From an uncultured Bacilli bacterium (lineage in GTDB: Bacteria; Bacillota_I; Bacilli_A; RF39; UBA660): a stretch of 64,000 bases of DNA. The notes below the pieces were generated by a model, which did no database searches, had not been told where the DNA came from, and worked only from the letters and a program-made list of their open reading frames with translations. The stretch is taken from assembly GCA_934101495.1 (NCBI GenBank), contig CAKORG010000003.1:1-64000 (forward strand), read 5' to 3'. Made by a program: the position numbers and the translations under genes. Of the stretch, positions 44,079-53,745 are shown one piece after another; the stretch's first letter is position 1; each line of letters opens with the position of its first letter.

Positions 44079-46111
44079 ACAGCCTCCATATTAATAACTT
44101 CATCAAATATATTTGGATATTTTTTATGTGAAATATAAATTATAGTTTTATTCTTGTAGCTTTCACGAATATTTTTTAATATTTCTAGTTCTAGATTTAT
44201 ATCCACTTCGCTTAGTGCTTCATCAAGAATTAAAATGTTAGAATTTTTTAGCACAGCTCTAGCTAAAATAATTCTTTGTTTTTCTCCACCCGAAATGTTA
44301 CCTTCATCACTACCAATTACACTCTCTAATCTAAATGCTTTTTTAGATATAATGTCATCAACTTTACAAATTTTACATACTTTATTTAAATCAATGTCAG
44401 ATATTTTATTATCCAAAATAATGTTTTCTTTAATAGTCCCCGTAAATATATTTTCATTTTGACCCACATATGTAATATTATCTCTGATAGTTTTTATGCT
44501 TATATCTTTATAATTCAATTTTCCAAGTATTACATCACCACTATAATCAGTTATATTTTTATTTAAAATATTACAGAGTGTTGATTTACCAGTACCAGAT
44601 GCACCTTGCAGAAGAATAAATTGTCCTTCATTGATGGTTATGTTTACATCATCTAAAATATTTTGATATTTATTGTAAGAATATTTTAGATGATTTATTG
44701 AAATACCATATCCATCTGTTGCAGTTGCTGTGCCCAGGTTTTCTTTTTTAATACTAAAAAAATCATTAATTTTTGAAATACTGGCTTTCATAAAACTATA
44801 TTTTGGTATACAGTCAATAATGTTTTTTAATGGTTCAAAATAAAAACTTAATAAAGTATTAAATGTAATTAAGTCTACAATATTAATAATTCCATTATAT
44901 ACAAGATAAAACCCATAAGTACTTATAAGAAATTGTCCTACTTCATAACAAGATATCTTAAATATTTTTGTTTTATTCAAATAAATATTAAGCTTGTATG
45001 TATCATATAAGTATTCAGTTAGTTTTTCTTCCACCTTATTTAGAGTATTATCTACTGAATCTAGATTTTTAATACTATTTATCATTTTGATATTTTCCAA
45101 TATGGTGTTATTCAGTTCTGCTTCATACGATATGTTTTGATAGGCCTTTTCAAAAACACTTTTTTTAGTTATTATTCCTATAAATAAGTAAATCATAGTT
45201 GTGAGAAAAAGTATTAAAAAAAGTTTACTATTTATACTTATTAATAAGAATGTAGTTATTAATACAAGTAAAAAATCTAAAGAGTATGTTATAAAGATTT
45301 CCGTAATCAAACCTTTAATACTTGTGAGTTCATTTACCCGTGAGAGAATTTCTCCAGATTTTCTTGAAGTAATAACTTTTAAAGGGAGATTAAACAAATG
45401 CTTTAGAAAGTCTGATGTGATTAAACAATCAATGTTTTTATTTAAATGATTTTCTAAGTAACTACGGTAATATGTTAGAAACAATTTTAAACAAGTAATA
45501 GATGAGAAAATAATAACTAATACTTTCAAATAGTTTATAGGATACTTGTCCATGTAGAGAGAATTAAACATTTGAAAGTAATAGCCTAATACTATTGTAA
45601 AAATAGTTAGTAGAAAACTTACTAAAACAATAATTTTAATTATTTTCTTCTCGGAAGCAAATATTTTCTTGAATATTTTGAATAAGGTTACTTCATTTTT
45701 TAAAACTACTATTTTCTGTTTGGGATAAAAAAGTAAAACTACTCCACTCCATTCATTTTGAAATTCACAAAGAGACTTTATCACCTTTCCTTTCGCCGGA
45801 TCCATTAATATAATTTTGTCTTTAGTGATTTTTTCAATAACTACATAATGATTAAATCCTTTTTTCAAATTCATGTGGGCAATAGCTGGCAGTCTTTTAA
45901 TATCCCTTATGTTTTCTACTTGCATTCCCATGGCGTCAAAACCATATTTCTTACTTGCAACTATTAGATTCCAAGCAGTTGTGCCTTCATTACTCGTTTT
46001 AGCATCTAATCTTAATTGTTCAAGTGGTACATTTCCTTTATAATATCTAATTATAGATAGCAAAGAACATACTCCACAATCTTTTTCATCTCGTTGCCTA
46101 ATAATTTTCAT
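44075..46111 (-). CDS. Bacteriocin-type peptidase-containing ABC transporter (C39-ABC)
   Basis: 678 residues. N-terminal C39 cysteine protease (about 1-140) with catalytic Cys in RQRDEKDCGVCSLLSI, His in KGFNHYVVI and Asp in LMDPAKGK; then six membrane helices (about 160-420) and a nucleotide-binding domain with Walker A GASGTGKST, signature SGGEKQR and Walker B ILILDEALSEVD. It cuts double-glycine leaders and exports the peptide. ATG 46111 is behind AGGGAGA. The accessory protein and two leader peptides follow on the same strand, an intact export system. Confidence 0.93.
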   Translation of the reverse strand: MKIIRQRDEKDCGVCSLLSIIRYYKGNVPLEQLRLDAKTSNEGTTAWNLIVASKKYGFDAMGMQVENIRDIKRLPAIAHMNLKKGFNHYVVIEKITKDKIILMDPAKGKVIKSLCEFQNEWSGVVLLFYPKQKIVVLKNEVTLFKIFKKIFASEKKIIKIIVLVSFLLTIFTIVLGYYFQMFNSLYMDKYPINYLKVLVIIFSSITCLKLFLTYYRSYLENHLNKNIDCLITSDFLKHLFNLPLKVITSRKSGEILSRVNELTSIKGLITEIFITYSLDFLLVLITTFLLISINSKLFLILFLTTMIYLFIGIITKKSVFEKAYQNISYEAELNNTILENIKMINSIKNLDSVDNTLNKVEEKLTEYLYDTYKLNIYLNKTKIFKISCYEVGQFLISTYGFYLVYNGIINIVDLITFNTLLSFYFEPLKNIIDCIPKYSFMKASISKINDFFSIKKENLGTATATDGYGISINHLKYSYNKYQNILDDVNITINEGQFILLQGASGTGKSTLCNILNKNITDYSGDVILGKLNYKDISIKTIRDNITYVGQNENIFTGTIKENIILDNKISDIDLNKVCKICKVDDIISKKAFRLESVIGSDEGNISGGEKQRIILARAVLKNSNILILDEALSEVDINLELEILKNIRESYKNKTIIYISHKKYPNIFDEVINMEAV

Positions 46112-46189
46112 TCTATTTTCTCCCTTCACTTTATATATTTCCTAAATAGATCAATTTTTCCCCCTTATTTTTTAATTTTTTTACAAAAA

Positions 46190-46222
46190 AAAATTTCTGT
46201 GGCTAAAAATTCTACAGAAATA
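46190..46222 (-). terminator. Terminator before the bacteriocin operon
   Basis: Minus-strand ATTTCTGT ... ACAGAAAT followed by nine Ts, ending the gene at 46293-46688. Two TTGACA-like boxes (around 46262-46285) lie upstream of it and could be promoter or operator repeats. Confidence 0.6.
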
Positions 46223-46292
46223 TCATAAATATTATATAAAAATTTTTGACTTTAATTTATTCTTAATAATGTCAAAAAGTGTCAAATTTCCT

Positions 46293-46688
46293 TTATTTCG
46301 ACTTTTTTCGATGAAATATGACAACGAAAAAAAACATAATTATAAAAAAACATGTGAACGAAATAATGTAAGGCATATATTCATTTCTTTCTTTATTATT
46401 CGATGATATAGTTACTTCTTCATACTTCATTACATTTTCAATCTTTTCTTTATAGACTTCCAACGTGTATACATTCTTTTCTTCACCATTGCTTATTTCT
46501 AAGAAAACATAATTTAATCCATAGTTCAAATTTTCATTGTTTACAATTTTTATTTCATCCGTATCCCTTATTTTATACTCTATTTCTAGAGTATCAACAT
46601 TATTTTCTACATTTACTGTATATCTATTTACATATTTATCGAATTTCAATGACAATTCTCCATTTAAAATTTTTAAATCTAAAAGCAC
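46293..46688 (-). CDS. Cadherin-like beta-sandwich protein with C-terminal anchor
   Basis: About 131 residues. LLDLKILNGELSLKFDKYVN then RYTVNVENN and VYTLEVYKE match the cadherin-like beta-sandwich (PF12733-type) domain of bacterial surface proteins. A C-terminal membrane helix and HRKKSK tail follow. There is no signal peptide: GTG 46688 is chosen because AGGAAG lies seven bases before it, and a TTG 30 bases earlier would put the start in the hemW terminator hairpin. An export signal is missing, so it may be a truncated remnant of a larger surface protein. Confidence 0.55.
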   Translation of the reverse strand: MLLDLKILNGELSLKFDKYVNRYTVNVENNVDTLEIEYKIRDTDEIKIVNNENLNYGLNYVFLEISNGEEKNVYTLEVYKEKIENVMKYEEVTISSNNKERNEYMPYIISFTCFFIIMFFFVVIFHRKKSK

Positions 46689-46716
46689 ACTATCACTTCC
46701 TATAGATAGTGTGCTC
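46684..46716 (-). terminator. hemW terminator overlapping the next gene's start
   Basis: GAGCACACTATC/GATAGTGTGCTTTT hairpin on the minus strand. It ends hemW and covers the first codons of the gene above. Confidence 0.6.
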
Positions 46717-46724
46717 AAATTATC

Positions 46725-47804
46725 CTAAATTATTTTCAAAAGTATCTCATTCATCACATAAATGTAGGTTGGATTAATAAAAATATAATTCTTTTTCTTT
46801 ATCAGCTCTTTACTTTTTAAAAGAGGTTTAATATTATAAACATCTTCAAGTTTTTTTCCAAACTTATTTTGGAAATCAATCATATTTATCCCATCTAATT
46901 TTCTTAAACCGAGCATTATTTCATAATCCATATTTTCTTTTTCACCAATAATTTCTCTATCTTCAACATAATCTCCAAGTAAATACTTTTTTAAGGTTTT
47001 AGTATTAGTATATCTTATTTTATCTAAATAACCAGAAGCTCCCAAGCCAAATCCATAATATTCCTCATTATTCCAATAGACTAAGTTATGGATACTTTCA
47101 GAGCCTCTTTTTGCAAAATTGCTAACTTCATAGTGGTGAACCCCACTTAATTTATTTTCAATATATTTATACATTTCATAATCAAGTTCTTCTTCCATAA
47201 CAGTAGTTTTGTTAGCATAGGCTTTAGTATGTTCTTCCAATATTAAACTATATGTACTTATATGTTCAGGATCAAGTTTTAAAAACAAACTTAAATCTTT
47301 TTTTAAAATTTTTAGAGTTTCCCCAGGTATTGCATACATTAAATCTAAATTTATATTATTAAATCCCAGATTCCTACATAATTTCATTTTTGCTTCAGCA
47401 TCTTTAAAATCTGCTTTTCTTTCCATAAATTGAAGTTTATCTATATTAAATGATTCAATACCTATACTAAGTCTATTTACACCATAACTTTTTAAAAGCA
47501 ATAAAAGTTCATCATTAATATCTTCAAGATTACATTCAAAAGTAAATTCTAGCAAATTTCTTGTATTAAAAACATTAGTCATCTCAAGCAAACTCTTAAT
47601 TTCATTTAAAGCAAGACTACTCGGAGTTCCTCCACCAATATATATAGTTTTTATTTCATCGCCCATATATCTGTCCTTAATTTCAGCTTTCAAAGTTTTT
47701 AAATAAGCATAAACCCATTTTTCATTATAAATAAATTTACAAAAATCACAATAAGAACATATTCTTCTGCAAAACGGGATATGAATATAAACTGAAGATG
47801 CCAT
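46725..47804 (-). CDS. hemW: HemW-type radical SAM protein
   Basis: 359 residues. The N-terminal radical-SAM cluster is CRRICSYCDFC; GGGTPSSL follows, with YALIL-like HemW segments. HemW is a heme chaperone, previously called oxygen-independent coproporphyrinogen oxidase. In many Firmicutes it follows lepA directly; here two paralogous HTH-type genes intervene. Confidence 0.93.
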   Translation of the reverse strand: MASSVYIHIPFCRRICSYCDFCKFIYNEKWVYAYLKTLKAEIKDRYMGDEIKTIYIGGGTPSSLALNEIKSLLEMTNVFNTRNLLEFTFECNLEDINDELLLLLKSYGVNRLSIGIESFNIDKLQFMERKADFKDAEAKMKLCRNLGFNNINLDLMYAIPGETLKILKKDLSLFLKLDPEHISTYSLILEEHTKAYANKTTVMEEELDYEMYKYIENKLSGVHHYEVSNFAKRGSESIHNLVYWNNEEYYGFGLGASGYLDKIRYTNTKTLKKYLLGDYVEDREIIGEKENMDYEIMLGLRKLDGINMIDFQNKFGKKLEDVYNIKPLLKSKELIKKKNYIFINPTYIYVMNEILLKII

Positions 47805-48385
47805 TATAAGCCTTCTACTTGTGTATTTGCAAAATTAGAAGCACGATAATAATCACACAAATATTCGAAATTGGAAATCAACTTAGCATATTCATTTCCT
47901 AAACCTTTAACCCTTTTAAGATATGATCCATAATTAATATTAAAAAAGTTTGTAATACTTTTAGTACTTTCTAAATATTTTAATTGATATTTTACAATTA
48001 TAAGTATCTCTTCGTCTGTTAGTCTGTCCCCAGCATTTCGAGGTTTATTTTTTAGTTCAACTGCTTTTTTATCACAAATTTCGCCCATTACAGCTTTAAC
48101 ACTTTCTTTATTGTGACTTCTTGCAGCTTCGCATAATTTATTAAAAAATATTTCAAAGCTTGCTATTGCTTCTTCTTGTGCTACCATGCCATGGACAAAT
48201 AACATTTCTAAATTACAGGCAATGTCCCTATTATATAATAATAAGTCGTTGTATAATTCGTTCTTGTCTATTTTTAGTAAATCACTTAAAGTATCCAATC
48301 TTATGCCAAATGTTAAAGCACATTTAGCTATAAATATCATTCTCTTTGATTTTGTGGGAAATAGTTTGCTTAAAGCACTATTCAT
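47804..48385 (-). CDS. Unknown protein, shorter paralogue of 48385-49416
   Basis: 193 residues homologous to the C-terminal half of the upstream gene (LFPTKSKRMIFIAKCALTFG versus LFPTERRRKDFLTKCILTFG, and IILIIVKYQLKYL versus ILTILRFQLKYM). It lacks the N-terminal helix-turn-helix of the longer copy. It overlaps that gene and hemW by one base each. Role unknown; sequence is all-helical and without membrane segments. Confidence 0.6.
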   Translation of the reverse strand: MNSALSKLFPTKSKRMIFIAKCALTFGIRLDTLSDLLKIDKNELYNDLLLYNRDIACNLEMLFVHGMVAQEEAIASFEIFFNKLCEAARSHNKESVKAVMGEICDKKAVELKNKPRNAGDRLTDEEILIIVKYQLKYLESTKSITNFFNINYGSYLKRVKGLGNEYAKLISNFEYLCDYYRASNFANTQVEGL

Positions 48386-49416
48386 TATCTTCCTCTCCTT
48401 TCAGAAAAAATGTGCATAGTACGATGATAGTCAGATAAATAATTGAAATCTGCTACTAAATCGGGATAAACCTGTTCAAAGTTTCTAACTCTTCGGGTAT
48501 ATTGGTTTTTACTAATCCTAAACATATCTAAAATCTTACCTGTCATAAGCATGTATTTTAGTTGAAACCTTAATATGGTTAAAATGTCTTCATCACTAAA
48601 CTTTTCAGAATCTGTATTCTTGCGTTTAAGTAATTTGTTAACCTTTTCATCAGATATTTCGCTCAACACTTTTTCTATTTTTTCTCTACTTCTTGTTGTT
48701 GAAGCAATAATTAACCTTTTTAAAAAATTTTCAAAGTTTTGACGTGCTATATCTTGTCTTTTAATTGTATGGTTAATTACCATGTATAGCCTGTCATATA
48801 AAGGATTAGATTTATATAATAACTCCCTTTCAAGGTCTTCTTTATTTATTTCCAAAGTGATGCTTAGTGTTTCTAACCTAAGGCCAAATGTTAAGATACA
48901 TTTTGTTAAGAAATCTTTTCTTCTGCGTTCAGTTGGAAATAGCTTGAATAAATACTCTGAATATGAGACTTTTGATTTTTCTGCTAGATTGTCCATTGAA
49001 TGCCTTTTTAGGACTTCTACTACTCTAGTCATCATGCTGTCAGTTATAATTTCAGGTGCTTTTTCATTTAACGATTTTAACCTTTTTGTTAAATCACGAT
49101 AAATTGTAAATTCAGTCGTTTTGAGAGCACTAGCAATTTCTGCTATTGTTTTGTCTTCTTCTGTGAGAAGCTTATAAGCTTCTAAAATACGTTCTCTTAC
49201 TGCACTATCATCAACTGTTTTTTCTTTATTATCATCAATTTTTTTTAAAACTTCATCGTATTTATCTGAGTCGAAAGACTTCATTTTCGTTGTAATATTA
49301 TCGCGAACTGTAACATAAGATTGACCAACTTCTTTAGCAATTTGCCTATATGACATGCCACTTAAGTACATATCAGCTTGCTTTAATAAAAACTCTTTCT
49401 TTTCTTCTTCACTCAT
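48385..49416 (-). CDS. HTH protein between lepA and hemW
   Basis: 343 residues with two N-terminal helix-turn-helix segments (SYRQIAKEVGQSYVTVRDNI at about 20-40 and TIAEIASALKTTEFTIYRDL at about 92-112) that resemble SpoIIID-type motifs, then a helical domain shared with the downstream paralogue. Likely DNA-binding. Its position in the lepA-hemW interval, where Bacillus has hrcA after hemW, is notable, but similarity to HrcA is not seen. Confidence 0.65.
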   Translation of the reverse strand: MSEEEKKEFLLKQADMYLSGMSYRQIAKEVGQSYVTVRDNITTKMKSFDSDKYDEVLKKIDDNKEKTVDDSAVRERILEAYKLLTEEDKTIAEIASALKTTEFTIYRDLTKRLKSLNEKAPEIITDSMMTRVVEVLKRHSMDNLAEKSKVSYSEYLFKLFPTERRRKDFLTKCILTFGLRLETLSITLEINKEDLERELLYKSNPLYDRLYMVINHTIKRQDIARQNFENFLKRLIIASTTRSREKIEKVLSEISDEKVNKLLKRKNTDSEKFSDEDILTILRFQLKYMLMTGKILDMFRISKNQYTRRVRNFEQVYPDLVADFNYLSDYHRTMHIFSERRGR

Positions 49417-51209
49417 TATTCATCACCTAAAACTGCTAAGAATGCTTCTTGAGGAACTTCAACTGTACCAACCATTTTCATTCTTTTCTTTCCTTCCTTT
49501 TGTTTTTCAAGTAGTTTTCTTTTCCGTGAAACATCTCCACCATAACATTTAGCTAAGACATTTTTCTTTAATGCACTAATATTTTCTCTAGCAATAACTT
49601 TTGAACCAATACTAGCTTGAATTGGTATTTGAAACATTTGTCTTGGAATAAGTTCACGTAGTTTTTTAACAATTGCTCTTCCCTTTTGGTAAGCAAAATC
49701 TTTATGGATAATTACACTTAAGGCATCCACAATTTCACCATTAAGTAAAATATCCATTTTAACTAGACTACTTTCTTTATATCCACATAATTCATAATCA
49801 AATGAAGCATATCCTTTTGTAGTACTTTTTAATCTATCATAAAAATCATAAACAATTTCTGATAGTGGTATTTCATAGTGAACATCAATTCTTGTTGCAT
49901 CAATATAATCAACTGACTTGTATATACCACGCTTATTTTGACAAAGTTCCATAATTGCCCCAATATATTCAGATGGAGCAATTATATTTGTAAAAATATA
50001 AGGTTCTTCGATATAGCTAATTTTTGTTTTTTCTGGCATTTTTGATGGAGCATCTACATCTATTTTACTTCCATCAGTAAGGGTTACCGCATAAACAACA
50101 CTAGGACTAGTGGCAATAATCCCAATATTAAATTCTCTTTCAATTCGAGTTATTATTACATCCATATGAAGTAATCCTAGAAACCCAATCCTAAAGCCAA
50201 AACCTAAGGCTTCACTTGTTTCAGGTTCAAACGTTAAAGCTGCATCATTTAATTTAAGTTTAATAAGTGCTTCTTTTAGTTCTTCATATCTATTTGGTTC
50301 AGTTGGAAATATACCTGAAAATACCATTGGCTTCATTTTCTTATAACCTTTGATAGCTTCATTTGCTTCATGGCCCACGATTGTAATGGTATCTCCAACG
50401 GAAACTGTACTTATATCTTTAATTGATGCCGCAATATAACCAACTTCTCCACTTTTAAGTTCATTATATTTTTCTTCTTTCGGTGTATGTACTCCGAGCT
50501 CTACAACCTCAAAAGTACTTTTGTTAGCCATCATTTTTATGGTATCACCAACTTTAATTTTGCCATCAACAAGTTTAACTAGTAATACAACACCACGATA
50601 AGGATCAAAATATGAGTCAAATATTAAAGCTCTCGTAGGTTTAGTTATATCAATTTTAGGACCAGGTACTTTTTCAACAACAGCATGAAGTATTTCTTCA
50701 ACACCTTCACCAGTTTTAGCACTACATAAAATAATATCGTCTTCATTAAAACCTAAAACTTCCACAAGTTCTTTTTTTACTCTTGGAATATCAGCGTTTG
50801 GTAAGTCTATTTTATTTATAACTGGAATAATTGTCAAATCTTGTTCCATTGCAAGGTATAAATTAGCAAGTGTTTGAGCTTCAATACCTTGAGCAGCATC
50901 TACAACTAAAATAGCACCTTCACAAGCTGCTAAACTTCTTGAAACCTCATAAGAGAAATCAACATGGCCTGGAGTGTCAATCAAATTTATAACATAATCC
51001 TCATTTTTATAATGATAATTTAACTTGACAGCATTAAGCTTAATTGTTATGCCTCTTTCTCTTTCCAAATCCATATTATCAAGAATTTGTTCTTTCATTT
51101 CTCTTTTAGAAACTGCCCCAGTAAGTTCCAAAAGTCTATCTGCTAAAGTACTTTTACCATGATCTATATGAGCAATAATTGAAAAATTTCTAATATTTTC
51201 GTTTTTCAT
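49416..51209 (-). CDS. lepA: Elongation factor 4 (LepA)
   Basis: 597 residues: GTPase domain with [24 protein letters not shown] and NKIDLPNA, then domains II, III, V and the C-terminal LepA-specific domain. It promotes back-translocation or ribosome biogenesis. ATG 51209 is behind CAGGTG. It overlaps the downstream HTH gene by one base. Confidence 0.97.
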   Translation of the reverse strand: MKNENIRNFSIIAHIDHGKSTLADRLLELTGAVSKREMKEQILDNMDLERERGITIKLNAVKLNYHYKNEDYVINLIDTPGHVDFSYEVSRSLAACEGAILVVDAAQGIEAQTLANLYLAMEQDLTIIPVINKIDLPNADIPRVKKELVEVLGFNEDDIILCSAKTGEGVEEILHAVVEKVPGPKIDITKPTRALIFDSYFDPYRGVVLLVKLVDGKIKVGDTIKMMANKSTFEVVELGVHTPKEEKYNELKSGEVGYIAASIKDISTVSVGDTITIVGHEANEAIKGYKKMKPMVFSGIFPTEPNRYEELKEALIKLKLNDAALTFEPETSEALGFGFRIGFLGLLHMDVIITRIEREFNIGIIATSPSVVYAVTLTDGSKIDVDAPSKMPEKTKISYIEEPYIFTNIIAPSEYIGAIMELCQNKRGIYKSVDYIDATRIDVHYEIPLSEIVYDFYDRLKSTTKGYASFDYELCGYKESSLVKMDILLNGEIVDALSVIIHKDFAYQKGRAIVKKLRELIPRQMFQIPIQASIGSKVIARENISALKKNVLAKCYGGDVSRKRKLLEKQKEGKKRMKMVGTVEVPQEAFLAVLGDE

Positions 51210-51244
51210 TTCCAACACCTGTTACTATTTTACCAAAAATACCA

Positions 51245-51784
51245 CTAATTAACAATATATTTCTTACTCCAAACGTCGTAACCAAGAGTTTTAACAAATT
51301 CTAAATTTTCAGGTAATATAATTACATCTATATAATTTTTATTTTTAAATAATTCATCTACCTTTTTTATTATTTTATTACTATTTATATTTTGTTTTGC
51401 AAAATTACAATATGCATTAAAATCGGCATCATAATATTTAACAATTACATTATCAATCAAAATATTTTTTTCTTCTAAAACAGTTCCACTATTTTTTTTA
51501 GATAAACATTTATTTAAACTAATTTCTACAGCTTGATATTTATTATCAAGAAATGCAATTAATGAATTATCTGCAACATTTATGTATGAGCCTTCTTCTA
51601 AAATATTTTCTTTTAAATATTTATTTATTTTAAAAAGTTCATCTTCTGATAAAGAGATTTCTCCCATTCCAATATAAATGTCATTATCTTTTTCAAGTTT
51701 CAAATATGATAAAACTATTTTTCCATTATCTACTATAAAATATTCATTTACATTATTGCCATTTTTTATATACATACCTAACAC
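51245..51784 (-). CDS. Hypothetical protein
   Basis: About 177 residues, acidic, soluble, with two beta-rich halves (NEYFIVDNGKIVLSYLKLEK and VEISLNKCLSKKNSG). No recognised domain or signal. It lies between the tRNA-Ala terminator and lepA; start codon uncertain (ATG near 51775 or TTG at 51784). Confidence 0.55.
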   Translation of the reverse strand: MLGMYIKNGNNVNEYFIVDNGKIVLSYLKLEKDNDIYIGMGEISLSEDELFKINKYLKENILEEGSYINVADNSLIAFLDNKYQAVEISLNKCLSKKNSGTVLEEKNILIDNVIVKYYDADFNAYCNFAKQNINSNKIIKKVDELFKNKNYIDVIILPENLEFVKTLGYDVWSKKYIVN

Positions 51785-51887
51785 CCATCGTAATTATACC
51801 ACAAAATAAATAAAAATACATAAAATTAATTACCGTCATTTTACCGTGAGTTGTATAAAAAAGTGTATATTTTTATTTTTGAGCAAA

Positions 51888-51914
51888 ATAAAAAGCCCGT
51901 AAATACAGGCTTTG
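51888..51914 (-). terminator. tRNA-Ala terminator
   Basis: AGCCTGTATTTACGGGCT followed by TTTTT on the minus strand, directly after the tRNA. Confidence 0.7.
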
Positions 51915-51923
51915 AATTCCTTC

Positions 51924-52000
51924 TGGTGGAGAATGTGGGACTCGAACCCGCGACCCCCACGGTGCAAGCGTGGTGCTCTAGCCAACTGAGCTAATTCCCC
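51924..52000 (-). tRNA. tRNA-Ala (UGC)
   Basis: 77 nt including encoded CCA. The acceptor GGGGAAT/ATTCTCC pairs with one G-U; D-arm AGCTCAGTTGG; anticodon stem CACGC, loop CTTGCAC with anticodon TGC, then GTG-side; T-arm GGGTTCGAGTCCC. All parts are standard. Confidence 0.97.
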
Positions 52001-52042
52001 AGGAACAAAATTATTTTATCATATATCGATAAAATAATCAAG

Positions 52043-52252
52043 CTATTTTTGCACATCTTCTACAATTCTTATTAATCCAGCTTCAACTTCTTCAAGAGCT
52101 CTACCTAAAGGCTTCTTATTTTTATAATCAGTTTCCTTCATTTGATAGTGATTATTTTCAAGCATTTGCTTACTTCTTTTTGAAGCTACATGAACTAATT
52201 TGTACTTAGAATCTACGATATTTAATAATTTATCGATTGATGGATATATCAT
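52043..52252 (-). CDS. rpoZ: RNA polymerase omega subunit
   Basis: 69 residues. MIYPSIDKLLNIVDSKYKLV is the family N terminus, and KPLGRALEEVEAGLI follows. Stabilises RNA polymerase assembly. ATG 52252 follows GGGAGAG at good spacing; a GTG nine bases earlier sits in the SD. 42 bases upstream of tRNA-Ala. Confidence 0.93.
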   Translation of the reverse strand: MIYPSIDKLLNIVDSKYKLVHVASKRSKQMLENNHYQMKETDYKNKKPLGRALEEVEAGLIRIVEDVQK

Positions 52253-52345
52253 TATATTCACTCTCCCTTTTCATTAATATAATACTCATATTATTGATAT
52301 TAATCAAGCAAATCGATAAAATTTGACAAAACTTTACACATTTAA

Positions 52346-52711
52346 TTAATCTAACACTATCGCAGTTATTTTGTCGCTTTCTTTTGTTAGTTTAATTTTA
52401 ATATTGTTTAAGTCATTTTCGTTATTCCGAGGGTCAATAACTTTACCATTTGCACTGGATATGATTGCATTTTTTTCTGCTAAATCACCAACAGTTAAAT
52501 AAGCAACTTTTTCTTTTTCAAAAAGACCTTCATCTTTCATAGCATAAATACTTGCTTGTTTTTCAATTGCAGATATTTTCTCTTCATATAATTGCTCTTC
52601 AAAATTAACATTAACCTTACCTGAGATAATCCAAGTGGCAGCAAAGTAGCCAATACTAAATACTGCTAGAACAACCACTAACTCAACTACTGTATATCCA
52701 TTCTTTTTCAT
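52346..52711 (-). CDS. Type IV pilin-like protein (prepilin N terminus)
   Basis: 121 residues. MKKNGYTVVELVVVLAVFSI carries the prepilin cleavage site NG|YTVVE and a hydrophobic helix; a 90-residue mature domain follows with KEKVAYLTVGDLAEKNAII. Typical of competence pseudopilins (ComGC-like), though no secretion ATPase or prepilin peptidase is adjacent. It overlaps the upstream gene's end by 4 bases. Confidence 0.8.
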   Translation of the reverse strand: MKKNGYTVVELVVVLAVFSIGYFAATWIISGKVNVNFEEQLYEEKISAIEKQASIYAMKDEGLFEKEKVAYLTVGDLAEKNAIISSANGKVIDPRNNENDLNNIKIKLTKESDKITAIVLD

Positions 52712-53673
52712 TTTTCGTTTCCTTCCATCTTACTATGACCACTAAGTTCCCATAAAGGAAATTCGTTCCTTATCTTTACTATTTCAGTGAGCATTTTAGT
52801 TTTTAATTTATCACCTTTAAATTCAAATAGCTTAACAATAGTTTCTTCTAATATACATTTTGCTACTTCTTCTTCATTTATTTTGTTATAAAGGTAAGGA
52901 ATTACAATGTATTTATCTACAAATTCTATATCTTTCTTCTTGAACACATAATAATTTTTAAGCATTCTAATAAGCTTTCTATAGGATTTAATGTTATGAT
53001 GATAGATGCTTCTACCTAAAGCAATATACTCTTTTATAGTGAATTTTTTATAATTTTTATTTTTGAAATATTTATCAATTCTTTTCTTATTACTAAGTTT
53101 GTTACTTATAAGTCTATCCTCTTCTATTATGTAATTCCTTTTGTAATAAAAATCTAGCATTTTAAATATATTGTTTTTTCCTTTGGCATCTTTTATTAAT
53201 TCATTAAAATAAGATATATCTACAACACCATAAGCAATAATAACACCATTTACAAAATCATAAACATTAGTCCAATAATCAATATGTTTTTGAACTTTTC
53301 TATCTTTAAGTATTTCATTTATTTTTGTATCTTTTGGTATTTCTAACGTATCGTTTAATAATAAAATATACTTACTTTTTAGAAAGTTTATTAAAGCTCT
53401 ATTATTATTTAAACTTTCCATAGAGCTTTTTTTTATCATTTCTTTTAATGATAAAAAATCCTGTTTATCTAAAGACATTATTATTCCTTTAGTATAGTTT
53501 TCTTTAACATTATCAATTAAATTTACAAGTACTTCTTTTTTGCTTTTTGTATCACCAATTTTTTCAAAACCGTATATATCACATAGTTTATTATAATCAT
53601 TAATTATATTTATAAGTTCATTTTTCTTTAGTTTATTTAAATATTCTTTATAATTTAATTCACTTTGGAACAT
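52708..53673 (-). CDS. Unknown, SAP-like N terminus
   Basis: 321 residues. The N-terminal helices (LNYKEYLNKLKKNELINIIN, GDTKSKKEVLVNLIDNV) resemble a SAP/Rho-N fold; the rest is helical and basic; the C terminus has NEFPLWELSGHSKMEGN, a segment common in SEC-C/Firmicutes hypothetical proteins. ATG 53673 follows GGTGAT. Cotranscribed with the pilin-like gene; function unknown. Confidence 0.5.
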   Translation of the reverse strand: MFQSELNYKEYLNKLKKNELINIINDYNKLCDIYGFEKIGDTKSKKEVLVNLIDNVKENYTKGIIMSLDKQDFLSLKEMIKKSSMESLNNNRALINFLKSKYILLLNDTLEIPKDTKINEILKDRKVQKHIDYWTNVYDFVNGVIIAYGVVDISYFNELIKDAKGKNNIFKMLDFYYKRNYIIEEDRLISNKLSNKKRIDKYFKNKNYKKFTIKEYIALGRSIYHHNIKSYRKLIRMLKNYYVFKKKDIEFVDKYIVIPYLYNKINEEEVAKCILEETIVKLFEFKGDKLKTKMLTEIVKIRNEFPLWELSGHSKMEGNEK

Positions 53674-53745
53674 ATTATCACCACACAAGATTATTATATA
53701 ACATTTTTGAATTTTTTTCTATGGTAATTATGTGAAATTTGCAAA

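Noticed and set aside
46262..46285. Direct TTGACA repeats as quorum-sensing operators of the bacteriocin operon
   Set aside because: No histidine kinase, regulator or pheromone gene is nearby; the repeats could be overlapping -35 elements.
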